A stretch of DNA of 17,457 nucleotides, from contig NZ_JBAKFX010000065.1 in the NCBI RefSeq assembly GCF_037577855.1, positions 1 through 17,457 on the forward strand, read 5' to 3'. A program made the translations under genes and the position numbers. Position 1 is the stretch's first letter. Each line of letters opens with the position of its first letter. The notes beneath the pieces were generated by a model. The model worked only from the letters and a program-made list of their open reading frames with translations. It was not told the DNA's origin and did no database searches. This DNA comes from Dethiothermospora halolimnae. GTDB taxonomy: Bacteria; Bacillota; Clostridia; Tissierellales; VENL01. Positions 1 to 6,413 of this stretch are shown piece after piece.

Positions 1-85
1 AGAAAGACTATCTGGTTGATAGGTCATAGGTGTAAGGGCAGTAATGTCTTAAGCTTAATGATACTAATAGGTCGAGGGCTTGACC
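1..85 (+). rRNA. 23S ribosomal RNA, 3' end (partial)
   Basis: The sequence has the features of a bacterial 23S 3' terminus: the TTGATAGG segment, the CAGTAATG segment, GATACTAATAGGTCGAGGGCTTGACC and nothing gene-like after it. Only the last part of the gene is in the window. The end is set near the TTGACC motif and may be off by a few bases. A 5S gene follows about 90 bases later, which is the usual order of an rRNA operon. Confidence 0.9.
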
Positions 86-130
86 AATATATATTCACTG
101 TGCAATTTTGAAAGTGCAAAACACTTTGTT

Positions 131-165
131 TAATTGACGATTGACAGTTGACAATGGACAATTGA
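131..165. repeat. ATTGACGATTGACA-type repeat in the 23S-5S spacer
   Basis: This stretch is built from ATTGACA/ATTGACG/AATGGACAATTGA segments. It closely resembles 374-409 in direct orientation and 475-510 in inverted orientation. It sits inside the spacer between 23S and 5S, so it is transcribed with the rRNA precursor. No coding potential is visible. Confidence 0.7.
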
Positions 166-176
166 ATGAAGAAAAA

Positions 177-294
177 ATTTGGTGACGATGGCGGAGGGGC
201 CACACCTGTTCCCATACCGAACACAGTAGTAAAGTCCTCCAGCGCCGATGGTACTTGGCGGGCAACTGCCTGGGAGAGTAGGTCGTTGCCAAAT
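177..294 (+). rRNA. rrf: 5S ribosomal RNA
   Basis: The 5' segment ATTTGGTGACG pairs with the 3' segment CGTTGCCAAAT with G-U pairs allowed, which forms the terminal helix. The interior holds the conserved GGCCACACCTGTTCCCATACCGAACACAG region and the later GGGAGAGTAGG segment. The length of about 118 nt is normal. It is the last gene of the rRNA operon that starts upstream of the window. Confidence 0.95.
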
Positions 295-313
295 TTTTTA
301 TTTTTTGGAGAAT

Positions 314-351
314 AGCTGAGAGCTTTTTAGGCTCTTGGCTTTTATTTTTTT
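314..351 (+). terminator. rRNA operon rho-independent terminator
   Basis: AGCTGAGAGCT (314-324) pairs over 11 positions, with G-U wobbles, with GGCTCTTGGCT (330-340) around a TTTTA loop. The stem is followed by TTTATTTTTTT. Its place just after the 5S gene makes it the operon terminator. Confidence 0.85.
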
Positions 352-373
352 GTAGAATAGCTTTGTAGAATAT

Positions 374-510
374 TAATTGACGATGGACAATTGACAGTGG
401 ACAATTAAAGGTGCAAATCGGCTGAAGCCGATTTGAATATAATATTTTACGACCATAGGAAGTAAAATTACCTTAAATTGTCAATCGTCAATTGTCAATT
501 ATCAATTTAA
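374..510. repeat. Imperfect long inverted repeat with internal hairpin (MITE-like)
   Basis: The left arm (374-409, starting TTAATTGACGATGGACAATT) and the right arm (475-510, AAATTGTCAATCGTCAATTG...) are imperfect reverse complements of about 35 nt enclosing about 65 nt. Inside is a clean hairpin, AAATCGGC-TGAA-GCCGATTT (415-434). The left arm is also close to the repeat in the rRNA spacer (131-165). Terminal inverted repeats around a short non-coding body suggest a miniature mobile element or a fossil of one. No target-site duplication is obvious. Confidence 0.55.
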
Positions 511-514
511 TAAA

Positions 515-553
515 CGCCCCGTCAGGTGGCGGAAAAATCAGCTTGCTGATTTT
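515..553. repeat. Two adjacent hairpins before the heptamer array
   Basis: CGCCCC (515-520) can pair with GG-GGCG (525-531, one bulged T) around GTCA. Directly after it, AAAATCAGC (534-542) pairs exactly with GCTGATTTT (545-553). The second hairpin abuts the ATTAACT tandem array. No ORF covers this stretch. Function is unknown. Confidence 0.55.
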
Positions 554-616
554 ATTAACTATTAACTATTAACTATTAACTATTAACTATTAACTATTAA
601 CTATTAACTATTAACT
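554..616. repeat. Tandem heptamer array, (ATTAACT)x9
   Basis: Nine perfect, uninterrupted copies of ATTAACT span 63 bases between a hairpin and the promoter region of the next gene. Perfect short tandem repeats are prone to copy-number change by slippage. The array lies about 50 bp upstream of the proposed promoter at 665-693 and is not inside any believable gene. Confidence 0.95.
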
Positions 617-664
617 AAAAAACCTCTCTCCACTCTCAACTGTCTTTCTGGCACTTAATACAAG

Positions 665-693
665 TTGTAATTCAACCCAATATGTATTATAAT
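665..693 (+). promoter_or_regulatory. Candidate sigma-A promoter of the thioredoxin-like gene
   Basis: TTGTAA (665-670), a 17-bp spacer and a perfect TATAAT (688-693) lie 85 bp upstream of the proposed ATG at 778. The -10 box matches consensus fully, but the -35 box matches only four of six positions. It is the best promoter candidate in the gap between the rRNA terminator and this gene. Confidence 0.6.
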
Positions 694-777
694 TTATAGT
701 ATCTCAAAGCTAAAAAAGACTAGAATTATATTTATAAAGTTTAGCTATATAACTTGGTATATATGGGGGTATATGTG

Positions 778-1281
778 ATGGAAATTTGTGATTTGTATAA
801 GAGTGGAGTTACCTTTGATGAGTTTGTAAACATGGATACAGATACTTATAAGGAAAAAACATTAGAAATCTTCAACAGTATAGAGTTTGATGATGAATTG
901 ACAAGTAAGATCAAAGCTATTGATACTAAAGTAAAGATACTGGTTTGCGGTGAAATGTGGTGTCCAGACTGTATGATTAATGTACCTGTTTTAGAAAAGA
1001 TGAAGGGCTATAATGATAATATTGACATTTCCATAGTAGGAAAAGAGGGTAACGAAGAGTTTTTCAAAAAATATACTTCAGATGAAAATGTAAGAATACC
1101 TACATTTGTTATTTATGATAATGACTATAATGAATTAGGAAGCTTTGTGGAGCATCCAAAAAAAATCAAAGAAATAATGGAAACAGCAAATCAGCCTAAT
1201 AGAATTGTAGCTATGAGAAAATATAGAAAAGGGGAGTATGCACAGGATACTCTTAGGGATATATTAGAGATTATACTATAA
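778..1281 (+). CDS. Thioredoxin family protein (WCPDC)
   Basis: A 167-residue cytoplasmic protein with no signal peptide or membrane segment. The centre has a beta strand (KILVCGEMW) leading into the redox motif W-C-P-D-C, then an RIPTFVIYD strand with the cis-proline (IPT) expected of a thioredoxin fold. It resembles the larger bacterial thioredoxin-like family that uses WCPDC rather than the classical WCGPC. It probably acts as a thiol-disulfide reductant, but its partner is not known. The start at 778 is chosen because GGGGGT (765-770) lies at ribosome-binding distance; a TTG at 754 would be a longer alternative with no good binding site. NrdJ is encoded next on the same strand and needs a dithiol reductant, but the genes have separate promoters and a terminator between them, so a functional link is only inference. 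Confidence 0.85.
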   Translation: MEICDLYKSGVTFDEFVNMDTDTYKEKTLEIFNSIEFDDELTSKIKAIDTKVKILVCGEMWCPDCMINVPVLEKMKGYNDNIDISIVGKEGNEEFFKKYTSDENVRIPTFVIYDNDYNELGSFVEHPKKIKEIMETANQPNRIVAMRKYRKGEYAQDTLRDILEIIL

Positions 1282-1337
1282 TATTATCTCATGACCTTAA
1301 TAAGATTTTAACAATTAAATTTTAGATTAGCATATAT

Positions 1338-1370
1338 AGTGCTAGGGTATAATTGTCCTAGCACTTTTAT
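1338..1370 (+). terminator. Terminator after the thioredoxin-like gene
   Basis: AGTGCTAGG (1338-1346) pairs exactly with CCTAGCACT (1357-1365) around a 10-nt loop and is followed by TTTTAT. It lies about 57 bp after the stop codon. Confidence 0.8.
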
Positions 1371-1380
1371 AATGAAATAA

Positions 1381-1547
1381 GTTGGGGGATTACGAATCCC
1401 CCAACAACTAGTTAACTGGAGGATTACTAAATCCTTAGCGACTAGTTAGCTGGGGGATTGCTAAATCCTTAGCGACTAGTTAAGTTAGGGATTACTAAAT
1501 CCTTAACAACTAATTAACTTAGGGTCATAAAGCCTCATTAGTTGATT
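1381..1547. repeat. Cluster of degenerate GGGGATT/AATCC hairpin units
   Basis: The first unit (1381-1405) is a palindrome with arms GTTGGGGGATT and AATCCCCCAAC. It is followed by three or four diverged units with a period of about 34-37 bp. Each has a GGGATT-x-AAATCC core joined by ACTAGTTA- or ACTAATTA-type spacers. The first unit matches palindromes at 4169, 6557 and 12196. The unit-to-unit divergence and the hairpin symmetry of every unit set it apart from a CRISPR array. The stretch from 1282 to 1640 holds only the terminator and these repeats. Confidence 0.7.
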
Positions 1548-1655
1548 AGATGAAAAAGTATGAACTCCCAAACAGTTAATTAAAAATAAATTATATTGCT
1601 TTAAAAAATGAAGAAAAACCAACTAACTTTGAGCTTATATAAAATAAAGGCGGAA

Positions 1656-1709
1656 ACAATATATAGTATCATTTTGACAGTTAAGTCGCTCATTGATACA
1701 ATATATTGT
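1656..1709 (+). promoter_or_regulatory. nrdJ promoter with two NrdR-box-like palindromes
   Basis: A strong sigma-A promoter is present: TTGACA (1674-1679), 17-bp spacer, TACAAT (1697-1702). It is bracketed by ACAATATATAGT (1656-1667) and ACAATATATTGT (1698-1709). Both are close to the core of NrdR boxes (ACAnTATAT-A/T-GT). Their starts are exactly 42 bp apart, four helical turns, so they lie on the same face of the DNA. The second box overlaps the -10 element. NrdR is the known ATP/dATP-responsive repressor of ribonucleotide reductase genes, so repression of nrdJ by NrdR is the natural reading. Confidence 0.75.
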
Positions 1710-1740
1710 GTTAGTTTCAATGAAATTCGGAGGTGTATTA

Positions 1741-4050
1741 ATGAGTTTAACGGAAAATGCCATAAAAGTATTAGAGAGAAGATATTTAAAAAAAGATTTA
1801 GAGGGTAACGTTATTGAAACCCCAGATGAAATGTTTAAAAGAGTATCAAAGCATATAGCAAGTGCTGATAAAATATATGATAAAGACTGTAATACAAAAA
1901 AGGTTGAAAAGACATTTTATAATATGATGTCTAGACTGGAGTTTTTACCTAACTCACCAACTCTTATGAATGCAGGTAAAGATTTAGGCCAGTTATCAGC
2001 TTGTTTTGTGTTACCTATTTATGATTCTATGGAAGGTATATTTGATGCCATAAAGAATGCTGCATTAATACATAAATCAGGTGGAGGAACTGGATTTAGT
2101 TTTTCTAGGCTTAGACATAGAGGCTCAACGGTAAAGACAACAGGAGGAGTAGCATCAGGCCCTATAAGCTTTATGAAAGTGTTTAATTCCGCTACAGAAG
2201 CTGTAAAGCAAGGGGGAACTAGAAGGGGAGCCAATATGGGTATCCTTAGAATAGACCACCCCGATATACTGGACTTTATAAGATGTAAAGAGGACAATTC
2301 TGAAATAACTAACTTTAATATAAGTGTAGGAATAACAGAAGAGTTTATGAAGGCAGTGGAAAATAATAATGAATATGAACTTGTAGACCCCCACAATAAA
2401 GAGGTTGTGGCAACTGAAAATGCTAGAGAGGTATTTAACCTAATAGTTAAGATGGCTTGGACCAATGGGGAGCCGGGAATAGTATTTTTAGATAGATTAA
2501 ATAAGTTTAATCCGACACCAGAGGTTGGAGAAATAGAAAGTACTAACCCATGTGGAGAGCAGCCATTGCTTCCCTATGAATCTTGTAACTTAGGTTCTAT
2601 AAATCTATCTAAAATGTTAAATAAAATAGAAACTGGATATGAAATCGACTATGACAAACTAGGAGAGACAGTAGATAATGCAGTACATTTCTTAGATAAT
2701 GTTATAGATGTTAATAAATATCCGTTGGAAGAAATAGATGAAATGACTAAAAGTACTAGAAAAATCGGATTAGGAATAATGGGTTTTGCCGATATGTTAA
2801 TATACTTAGGAATCCCATATAATTCTCAACAGGGGGTTGACTTAGCCAATAAGGTTATGGGCTTTATTAATGAAAGGGCTAAAAAGAAATCCATAGAATT
2901 AGCTAAGGTTAGGGGAGTATTTCCTACTTATGATGGTAGTATATATAAAGAAAAGGGTATAGAACTTAGAAACTCAACAACAACAACAATAGCACCAACT
3001 GGAACCATAAGTATAATATCAGCAACTAGTAGTGGTATAGAGCCTCTATTTGCCATATCATATATAAGAAATATAATGGATAATGATAAGCTAGTAGAAG
3101 TACATCCTATATTTGAAGAAATGGCTAAGAAAAGGGGATTCTATTCTAAAGAGTTAATGGAAAAAATAGCAGAGGAAGGTTCCATTGCCCATATAGATGA
3201 GATACCAGAAGATATTAAGAAAGTGTTTGTAACATCCCATGATATATCCCCTAAATGGCATATAAAGATGCAAGCTGCATTCCAAAACCATGTGGATAAT
3301 GCTGTTTCTAAGACAGTTAACTTTAAAAATGAAGCTACGAAAAAAGAAGTAGAAGAGGTTTATATGCTTGCATATAAATTAGGTTGTAAAGGGGTTACTA
3401 TCTATAGAGATGGTAGTAGAGATAATCAAGTTTTAAGTACTAAAAAAGAAGAGAAGAAGGAAGAAACAAAGATAAATAGTCAAGTAATACCAAGGGAAAG
3501 ACCTGAAATCACCCAAGGAATTACTGAAAAAGTTAGAATAGGCTGTGGAAATCTATATATAACAGCAAATTATGATGAAAATGGAATATGCGAAGTATTT
3601 ACCAACTTAGGAAGAGCAGGAGGATGCCCAAGTCAAAGTGAGGCAACAAGTAGACTTGTATCTATAGCACTAAGATCAGGAGTAGATCCAAAATCTATTA
3701 TAGAACAGCTTAAGGGAATAAGATGCCATTCCACATTACGCCAAAGGGCTACTAATAAGGATATAAAGGTATTGTCATGTCCAGATGCCATCGGAAAAGC
3801 CTTAGAAAAGGTTATGAATACCTATGTTGATGTAGATGATAAATCGGTAAATGATATAGCTATGGAAATAGAGGAGACAGTAAATGAAATACCTGTACCA
3901 TCTTGTAATGGTTGTTCAGCAGATGAAGAAATATCTGCGGATTTAAAAAGTAACACTTCTTCTGGAGAATGTCCTGAATGTGGAGCTAAAGTAGAACATG
4001 AAGGCGGTTGTATGATATGTCACTCCTGCGGATATTCTAAATGTGGTTAA
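1741..4050 (+). CDS. nrdJ: Vitamin B12-dependent (class II) ribonucleotide reductase
   Basis: A 769-residue enzyme that reduces ribonucleotides to deoxyribonucleotides using adenosylcobalamin as radical source. With the start at 1741, the motif N-P-C-G-E-Q places the thiyl-radical site at C271 with N269 and E273. The redox cysteines are expected at C88 (SACFVLP) and C282 (ESCNLGS). The phosphate-binding PTGTISIISATSSGIEP loop is intact. The C-terminal tail carries many cysteines (SCNGC, CPECG, CMICHSCGYSKCG), as in other NrdJ proteins, for re-reduction by thioredoxin and zinc binding. The start at 1741 follows CGGAGGTG at good spacing; an earlier in-frame ATG at 1693 has no such site and overlaps the promoter. 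It is monocistronic, with its own promoter, NrdR-like boxes and terminator. No cobalamin riboswitch was recognised. Confidence 0.95.
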   Translation: MSLTENAIKVLERRYLKKDLEGNVIETPDEMFKRVSKHIASADKIYDKDCNTKKVEKTFYNMMSRLEFLPNSPTLMNAGKDLGQLSACFVLPIYDSMEGIFDAIKNAALIHKSGGGTGFSFSRLRHRGSTVKTTGGVASGPISFMKVFNSATEAVKQGGTRRGANMGILRIDHPDILDFIRCKEDNSEITNFNISVGITEEFMKAVENNNEYELVDPHNKEVVATENAREVFNLIVKMAWTNGEPGIVFLDRLNKFNPTPEVGEIESTNPCGEQPLLPYESCNLGSINLSKMLNKIETGYEIDYDKLGETVDNAVHFLDNVIDVNKYPLEEIDEMTKSTRKIGLGIMGFADMLIYLGIPYNSQQGVDLANKVMGFINERAKKKSIELAKVRGVFPTYDGSIYKEKGIELRNSTTTTIAPTGTISIISATSSGIEPLFAISYIRNIMDNDKLVEVHPIFEEMAKKRGFYSKELMEKIAEEGSIAHIDEIPEDIKKVFVTSHDISPKWHIKMQAAFQNHVDNAVSKTVNFKNEATKKEVEEVYMLAYKLGCKGVTIYRDGSRDNQVLSTKKEEKKEETKINSQVIPRERPEITQGITEKVRIGCGNLYITANYDENGICEVFTNLGRAGGCPSQSEATSRLVSIALRSGVDPKSIIEQLKGIRCHSTLRQRATNKDIKVLSCPDAIGKALEKVMNTYVDVDDKSVNDIAMEIEETVNEIPVPSCNGCSADEEISADLKSNTSSGECPECGAKVEHEGGCMICHSCGYSKCG

Positions 4051-4066
4051 TAACCAACATAACAAC

Positions 4067-4100
4067 GTAGAAGGGAATTCATTCCCTGTATAATAATATA
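4067..4100. repeat. GGGAATTCATTCCC dispersed repeat
   Basis: The sequence GTAGAAGGGAATTCATTCCC followed by TGTATAATAATATA recurs, slightly diverged, at 6503-6537 and more weakly at 6468-6497. The core GGGAAT-TC-ATTCCC (4073-4086) is a short palindrome. It lies between the nrdJ stop codon and its terminator. No coding role is seen. Confidence 0.65.
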
Positions 4101-4107
4101 CAAATCA

Positions 4108-4141
4108 AAAAATAGATGCCTTATTTAAGGCATCTATTTTT
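4108..4141 (+). terminator. nrdJ rho-independent terminator
   Basis: A perfect 15-bp stem (AAAAATAGATGCCTT / AAGGCATCTATTTTT) encloses an ATTT loop. The A-run and T-run flanks make it potentially bidirectional, so it may also stop transcription of the two small minus-strand genes that converge on it. Confidence 0.9.
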
Positions 4142-4168
4142 AATTGCCGTAATATTTTTAACTCAGTT

Positions 4169-4193
4169 GTTGGGGGATTCGCAATCCCCCAAC
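4169..4193. repeat. GTTGGGGGATT palindrome, copy 2
   Basis: Arms GTTGGGGGATT and AATCCCCCAAC surround CGC, an 11-bp perfect stem with a 3-nt loop. Near-identical copies are at 1381-1405, 6557-6581 and 12196-12220. This one lies between converging transcripts (nrdJ and the YjcZ-like genes). Confidence 0.85.
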
Positions 4194-4206
4194 TTATCTA
4201 TACTAT

Positions 4207-4314
4207 CTAGCATCCATATCCGCCAAAACCAAAGCAGAATAATACAACTAATAGTAAGAAGAAAAATAGTAATTCACTACCTATACCTTCGCCATAGCAT
4301 TTAGCATCAGCCAT
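4207..4314 (-). CDS. YjcZ-like small membrane protein (35 aa)
   Basis: The reverse strand encodes a 35-residue protein starting MADAKCYGEGIGSELLFFFL, with one hydrophobic segment (about residues 15-28) and a Gly/Tyr/Cys tail ending GFGGYGC. GGAGGTG lies 6 bp before the ATG. The layout of a short polar head, SELLFFFLLLVV helix and glycine/aromatic end fits the YjcZ-type small sporulation-associated membrane proteins. It is a paralogue of the gene just upstream and is probably co-transcribed with it (41-bp gap). It is below the size cut-off of many gene finders. The exact role is not known. Confidence 0.85.
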   Translation of the reverse strand: MADAKCYGEGIGSELLFFFLLLVVLFCFGFGGYGC

Positions 4315-4355
4315 AATAGCACCTCCATTAAATATTATGTTATATACTTAGGTTA

Positions 4356-4478
4356 TTACCTACCAAATCCACCATAGCAATTACAGAATATAACTACCAA
4401 TAGTAGAAAGAAAAATAATAATTCACTACCATTATCTCCCCCAACGATTCCACTTAAAATACCTGTGTTTTCAGCCAT
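4356..4478 (-). CDS. YjcZ-like small membrane protein (40 aa)
   Basis: The reverse strand encodes a 40-residue protein starting MAENTGILSGIVGG and sharing the core GSELLFFFLLLVV with the 35-residue paralogue downstream. It has a single membrane helix at about residues 19-32 and the tail CNCYGGFGR. AAGGAGG precedes the ATG by 8 bp. It is the first gene of a two-gene minus-strand unit. By family resemblance it belongs with YjcZ-type small proteins of spore-formers. A candidate sigma-K-like promoter lies just upstream. Function beyond a sporulation association is inference. Confidence 0.85.
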   Translation of the reverse strand: MAENTGILSGIVGGDNGSELLFFFLLLVVIFCNCYGGFGR

Positions 4479-4511
4479 ATAATACATTCCTCCTTATTTT
4501 TTAGTACACTA

Positions 4512-4540
4512 CATACTATGCATTAAAATTCATAGTGGTG
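4512..4540 (-). promoter_or_regulatory. Candidate sigma-K-like promoter for the YjcZ-like pair
   Basis: Read on the minus strand, CACC (4540-4537), a 16-bp spacer and CATAGTATG (4520-4512) fit the mother-cell sigma-K pattern mACm-N16-CATAnnnTA with one mismatch at the last base. It is 34 bp upstream of the ATG at 4478. Short consensus patterns match by chance in AT-rich DNA, so this is only a candidate. Confidence 0.4.
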
Positions 4541-4577
4541 ACTCTTATTAGAAAAATATAATTTTTTTTAAGTTTCT

Positions 4578-4603
4578 GTGAACATTTCAAAACCCCATGC
4601 GTA
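4578..4603 (+). promoter_or_regulatory. ECF-type autoregulatory promoter
   Basis: GTGAAC (4578-4583), exactly 16 bp, then CGTA (4600-4603) matches the ECF pattern TGAAAC-N16-CGTA known from SigW-type sigma factors, including the hallmark AAC in the -35 element. It lies 26 bp upstream of the ATG of the sigma factor gene, as expected if the sigma factor drives its own operon. Confidence 0.7.
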
Positions 4604-4629
4604 AAAAACATATGAAAGGGAGAAAGTAG

Positions 4630-5199
4630 ATGATTAGTGATGAGGAAATATTAAAAAAATATAAAAATAGGCAAATAAACTCAATAGATATATTAATAGA
4701 AAGATATAAGGGCCCCCTTTATAAAATGTGCTTTAGATTAACTAATGATAGATATGAAAGTGATGACCTTTTTCAGGATACATGGATTAAGGTTATAAAA
4801 AAAATAGAAACCTTTGATCATAATAAGGTTTTTAAGACTTGGTTATATACAATATGTGTTAATACCTATAAAGATAAATATAGAAAGAAAAAGCGATGGT
4901 TAAATGTAATCAAAGACTTTTTTTCCAATGAGACTAAAGATAACAAAATGAGGAAGGTTGGGGAGGAATATCTAGTAGATGAAGAGATATTAGATAGGGA
5001 GATAAAAAATGTATTAAAGAAAAAAATAAAAAATTTAGATGATGACTTTAAAATACCCTTGATACTATTCTACTTTAAGGATATAAGCTATAAAGAAATA
5101 GCAACTATATTAGATATTCCCATAGGAACAGTAAAGTCTAGGTTAAATATAGCCAAGAAAAAAATAAAAAAATCTATGGAGGAGGAACACTATGGATAA
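4630..5199 (+). CDS. ECF-family RNA polymerase sigma factor
   Basis: A 189-residue sigma-70 family protein of the extracytoplasmic function group. Region 2 lies at about residues 20-90 (YKGPLYKMCFRLTND, DLFQDTWIKVIKKI, FKTWLYTICVNTYKDKYR). A lysine-rich linker leads to region 4 at about 130-185, with a helix-turn-helix (SYKEIATILDIPIGTVKSRL) that reads the -35 element. There is no region 1.1 or 3, as normal for this group. AAAGGGAG precedes the ATG at 4630. The gene overlaps the next one by 8 bp, which indicates translational coupling, and heads a four-gene operon. The upstream ECF-like promoter suggests autoregulation. The signal it responds to is not visible but is probably envelope stress, given that the partners are membrane proteins. 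Confidence 0.93.
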   Translation: MISDEEILKKYKNRQINSIDILIERYKGPLYKMCFRLTNDRYESDDLFQDTWIKVIKKIETFDHNKVFKTWLYTICVNTYKDKYRKKKRWLNVIKDFFSNETKDNKMRKVGEEYLVDEEILDREIKNVLKKKIKNLDDDFKIPLILFYFKDISYKEIATILDIPIGTVKSRLNIAKKKIKKSMEEEHYG

Positions 5200-5515
5200 T
5201 AATGAATTTGAAAAGATTTTAAAGGAAATAAAAGAAGAAGAAATTACCCCGTCTATGTATTTAATCAATAGCACTAAGAATATATGTAGAAGAAAAGATA
5301 ATACAGATAGTCTTATCATTGCACCGATTATCATAGGGGTTATTTTTACATTAATTAGCCTATTTTTATTGATTAAAGATTTTAGTGTATTAAATCTAAT
5401 AATCATATATCTAATAAATACATCTGTAACAAGCATATCATTGTTCTTCATATTTACATTTAAAAGGGAAATAATATTTTTTTTCAATAGAAAAGTCTTT
5501 AGCAATAAATTATAG
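5192..5515 (+). CDS. Small two-helix membrane protein, probable anti-sigma factor
   Basis: A 107-residue protein with a charged cytoplasmic N-terminal segment (about residues 1-40, rich in Glu and Lys) and two membrane segments (about 41-61 and 67-90). It starts at 5192, inside the last codons of the sigma gene, with GGAGGAAC just before the ATG. Position, overlap and membrane topology are those of an anti-sigma factor that holds the sigma factor at the membrane. It has no His-x3-Cys-x2-Cys zinc anti-sigma motif, so the assignment is by context only. It could instead be a signal-sensing accessory protein. Confidence 0.6.
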   Translation: MDNNEFEKILKEIKEEEITPSMYLINSTKNICRRKDNTDSLIIAPIIIGVIFTLISLFLLIKDFSVLNLIIIYLINTSVTSISLFFIFTFKREIIFFFNRKVFSNKL

Positions 5516-5527
5516 GAGGGATATAGT

Positions 5528-5989
5528 ATGAAGGAAAGAGGTTTTAAAGTTTTATTTATTACTCTTACTACAGTGATAATTGGAGTTTTGGCAGTGTTTT
5601 ATGGTTTTATTATAACAGAAATGTTCAGAGATCCATTTACAGAGATGTATATTAAAATACCTATGGTTCTTCTTTTACTATTACCTATAGGTCTCATTAT
5701 AGGTATAGCTTCATTTATCAATAGGGATGCTCCTAAATATGGAATGGATAAATGGAAATGGATGACCATAGGGACATATGTGCCTAATCTATTGGGGCTT
5801 ATTATATATTTAGTGGTTAGAAGTAATAGAAGAAAGGAAAAAGTTTGTGTAAACTGTGGGGAAACTGTAGATAAAACCTTTGGAATCTGTCCATACTGTG
5901 GACAAAAACTAGATAAAAGCTGTGACAACTGTGGAAAAGCAGTAAAGGAAGAGTGGAAAGTGTGTCCATATTGTGAAGAAAAATTATAG
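5528..5989 (+). CDS. Membrane protein with two C-terminal zinc ribbons
   Basis: A 153-residue protein with hydrophobic segments at about 8-30, 43-63 and 80-97, then two cytoplasmic zinc ribbons. Ribbon 1 uses C107, C110, C121, C124 (CVNCG...CPYCG). Ribbon 2 uses C132, C135, C146, C149 (CDNCG...CPYCE). The segment around residues 72-98 (WKWMTIGTYVPNLLGLIIYLVVR) resembles the membrane module found at the N-terminus of cardiolipin synthases (PLDc_N type), here without any catalytic domain. AGGAGGG precedes the ATG. It is the third gene of the sigma factor operon. Its role is unknown; it may help sense or transmit the membrane signal. Confidence 0.75.
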   Translation: MKERGFKVLFITLTTVIIGVLAVFYGFIITEMFRDPFTEMYIKIPMVLLLLLPIGLIIGIASFINRDAPKYGMDKWKWMTIGTYVPNLLGLIIYLVVRSNRRKEKVCVNCGETVDKTFGICPYCGQKLDKSCDNCGKAVKEEWKVCPYCEEKL

Positions 5990-5999
5990 GAGTGATCTT

Positions 6000-6395
6000 A
6001 TGGTATCTACATTAAAAAGAAAATTAATATTATTCACAGCCTTAGCCATTGGTATTTTAACTATATTTACAGGTTGTGAAAAAAGAATAATGTTTGTATC
6101 AGATAATATTGGCAATAATATAAGTGCTAAGTATAGGTACTTTGATGGAGATGAAGGAAAAACCATATATTCAAAGGACAATGATAAAATAAATATTGAA
6201 TATGATGTAACTGTAGACAAAGGAAAACTAATAATCAAGCTTGAAGATAAAGATGATAATGTAATATGGGAAAAAGACTTTAGTGAAAACGAAAAATCCA
6301 ATGTAACATTAGATATTGAAAAAGATAAGAAATATAGATTGACCATAATAGGAGAAGAAACTAAGGGAAAATATAATATTAAGTTAGATAAATAG
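6000..6395 (+). CDS. Putative lipoprotein of the sigma factor operon
   Basis: A 131-residue protein with a basic N-terminus (TLKRK), a hydrophobic stretch (about 9-23) and a lipobox-like FTGC, giving a predicted lipidated Cys at C26. Phe at -3 is not ideal for signal peptidase II. The mature part is rich in Asp, Glu and Lys and looks like a small all-beta domain (IEYDVTVDKGKLIIKLED, KYRLTIIGEETKGKYNIKL). The start at 6000 is chosen because AGGAG (5988-5992) overlaps the previous stop codon at correct spacing; a TTG at 5973 would add a polar extension that breaks the signal peptide. It probably ends the operon. Function is unknown; an envelope role regulated by the sigma factor is inferred. 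Confidence 0.7.
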   Translation: MVSTLKRKLILFTALAIGILTIFTGCEKRIMFVSDNIGNNISAKYRYFDGDEGKTIYSKDNDKINIEYDVTVDKGKLIIKLEDKDDNVIWEKDFSENEKSNVTLDIEKDKKYRLTIIGEETKGKYNIKLDK

Positions 6396-6413
6396 ATATC
6401 TTTTAATGGTAAT

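Noticed and set aside
754..777. TTG start for the thioredoxin-like protein
   Set aside because: No ribosome binding site at the right distance; the GGGGG run serves the ATG at 778.
1381..1547. Possible CRISPR array
   Set aside because: The units are internally palindromic and diverged from each other, have no unique spacers of constant length, and no cas genes are nearby.
1282..1740. Possible cobalamin riboswitch before nrdJ
   Set aside because: I see no B12-box-like GCCACTG segment or compact long-leader structure; a sigma-A promoter lies only about 40 bp before the start.
1608..1808. 66-residue ORF overlapping the nrdJ start
   Set aside because: It runs through the nrdJ promoter and NrdR-like boxes and into nrdJ in another frame, with no binding site.
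2019..2465. 148-residue minus-strand ORF
   Set aside because: It is a shadow lying entirely within the strongly conserved nrdJ coding sequence.
4116..4304. 62-residue plus-strand ORF
   Set aside because: It reads through the nrdJ terminator and the palindrome and is antisense to a well-supported small gene.
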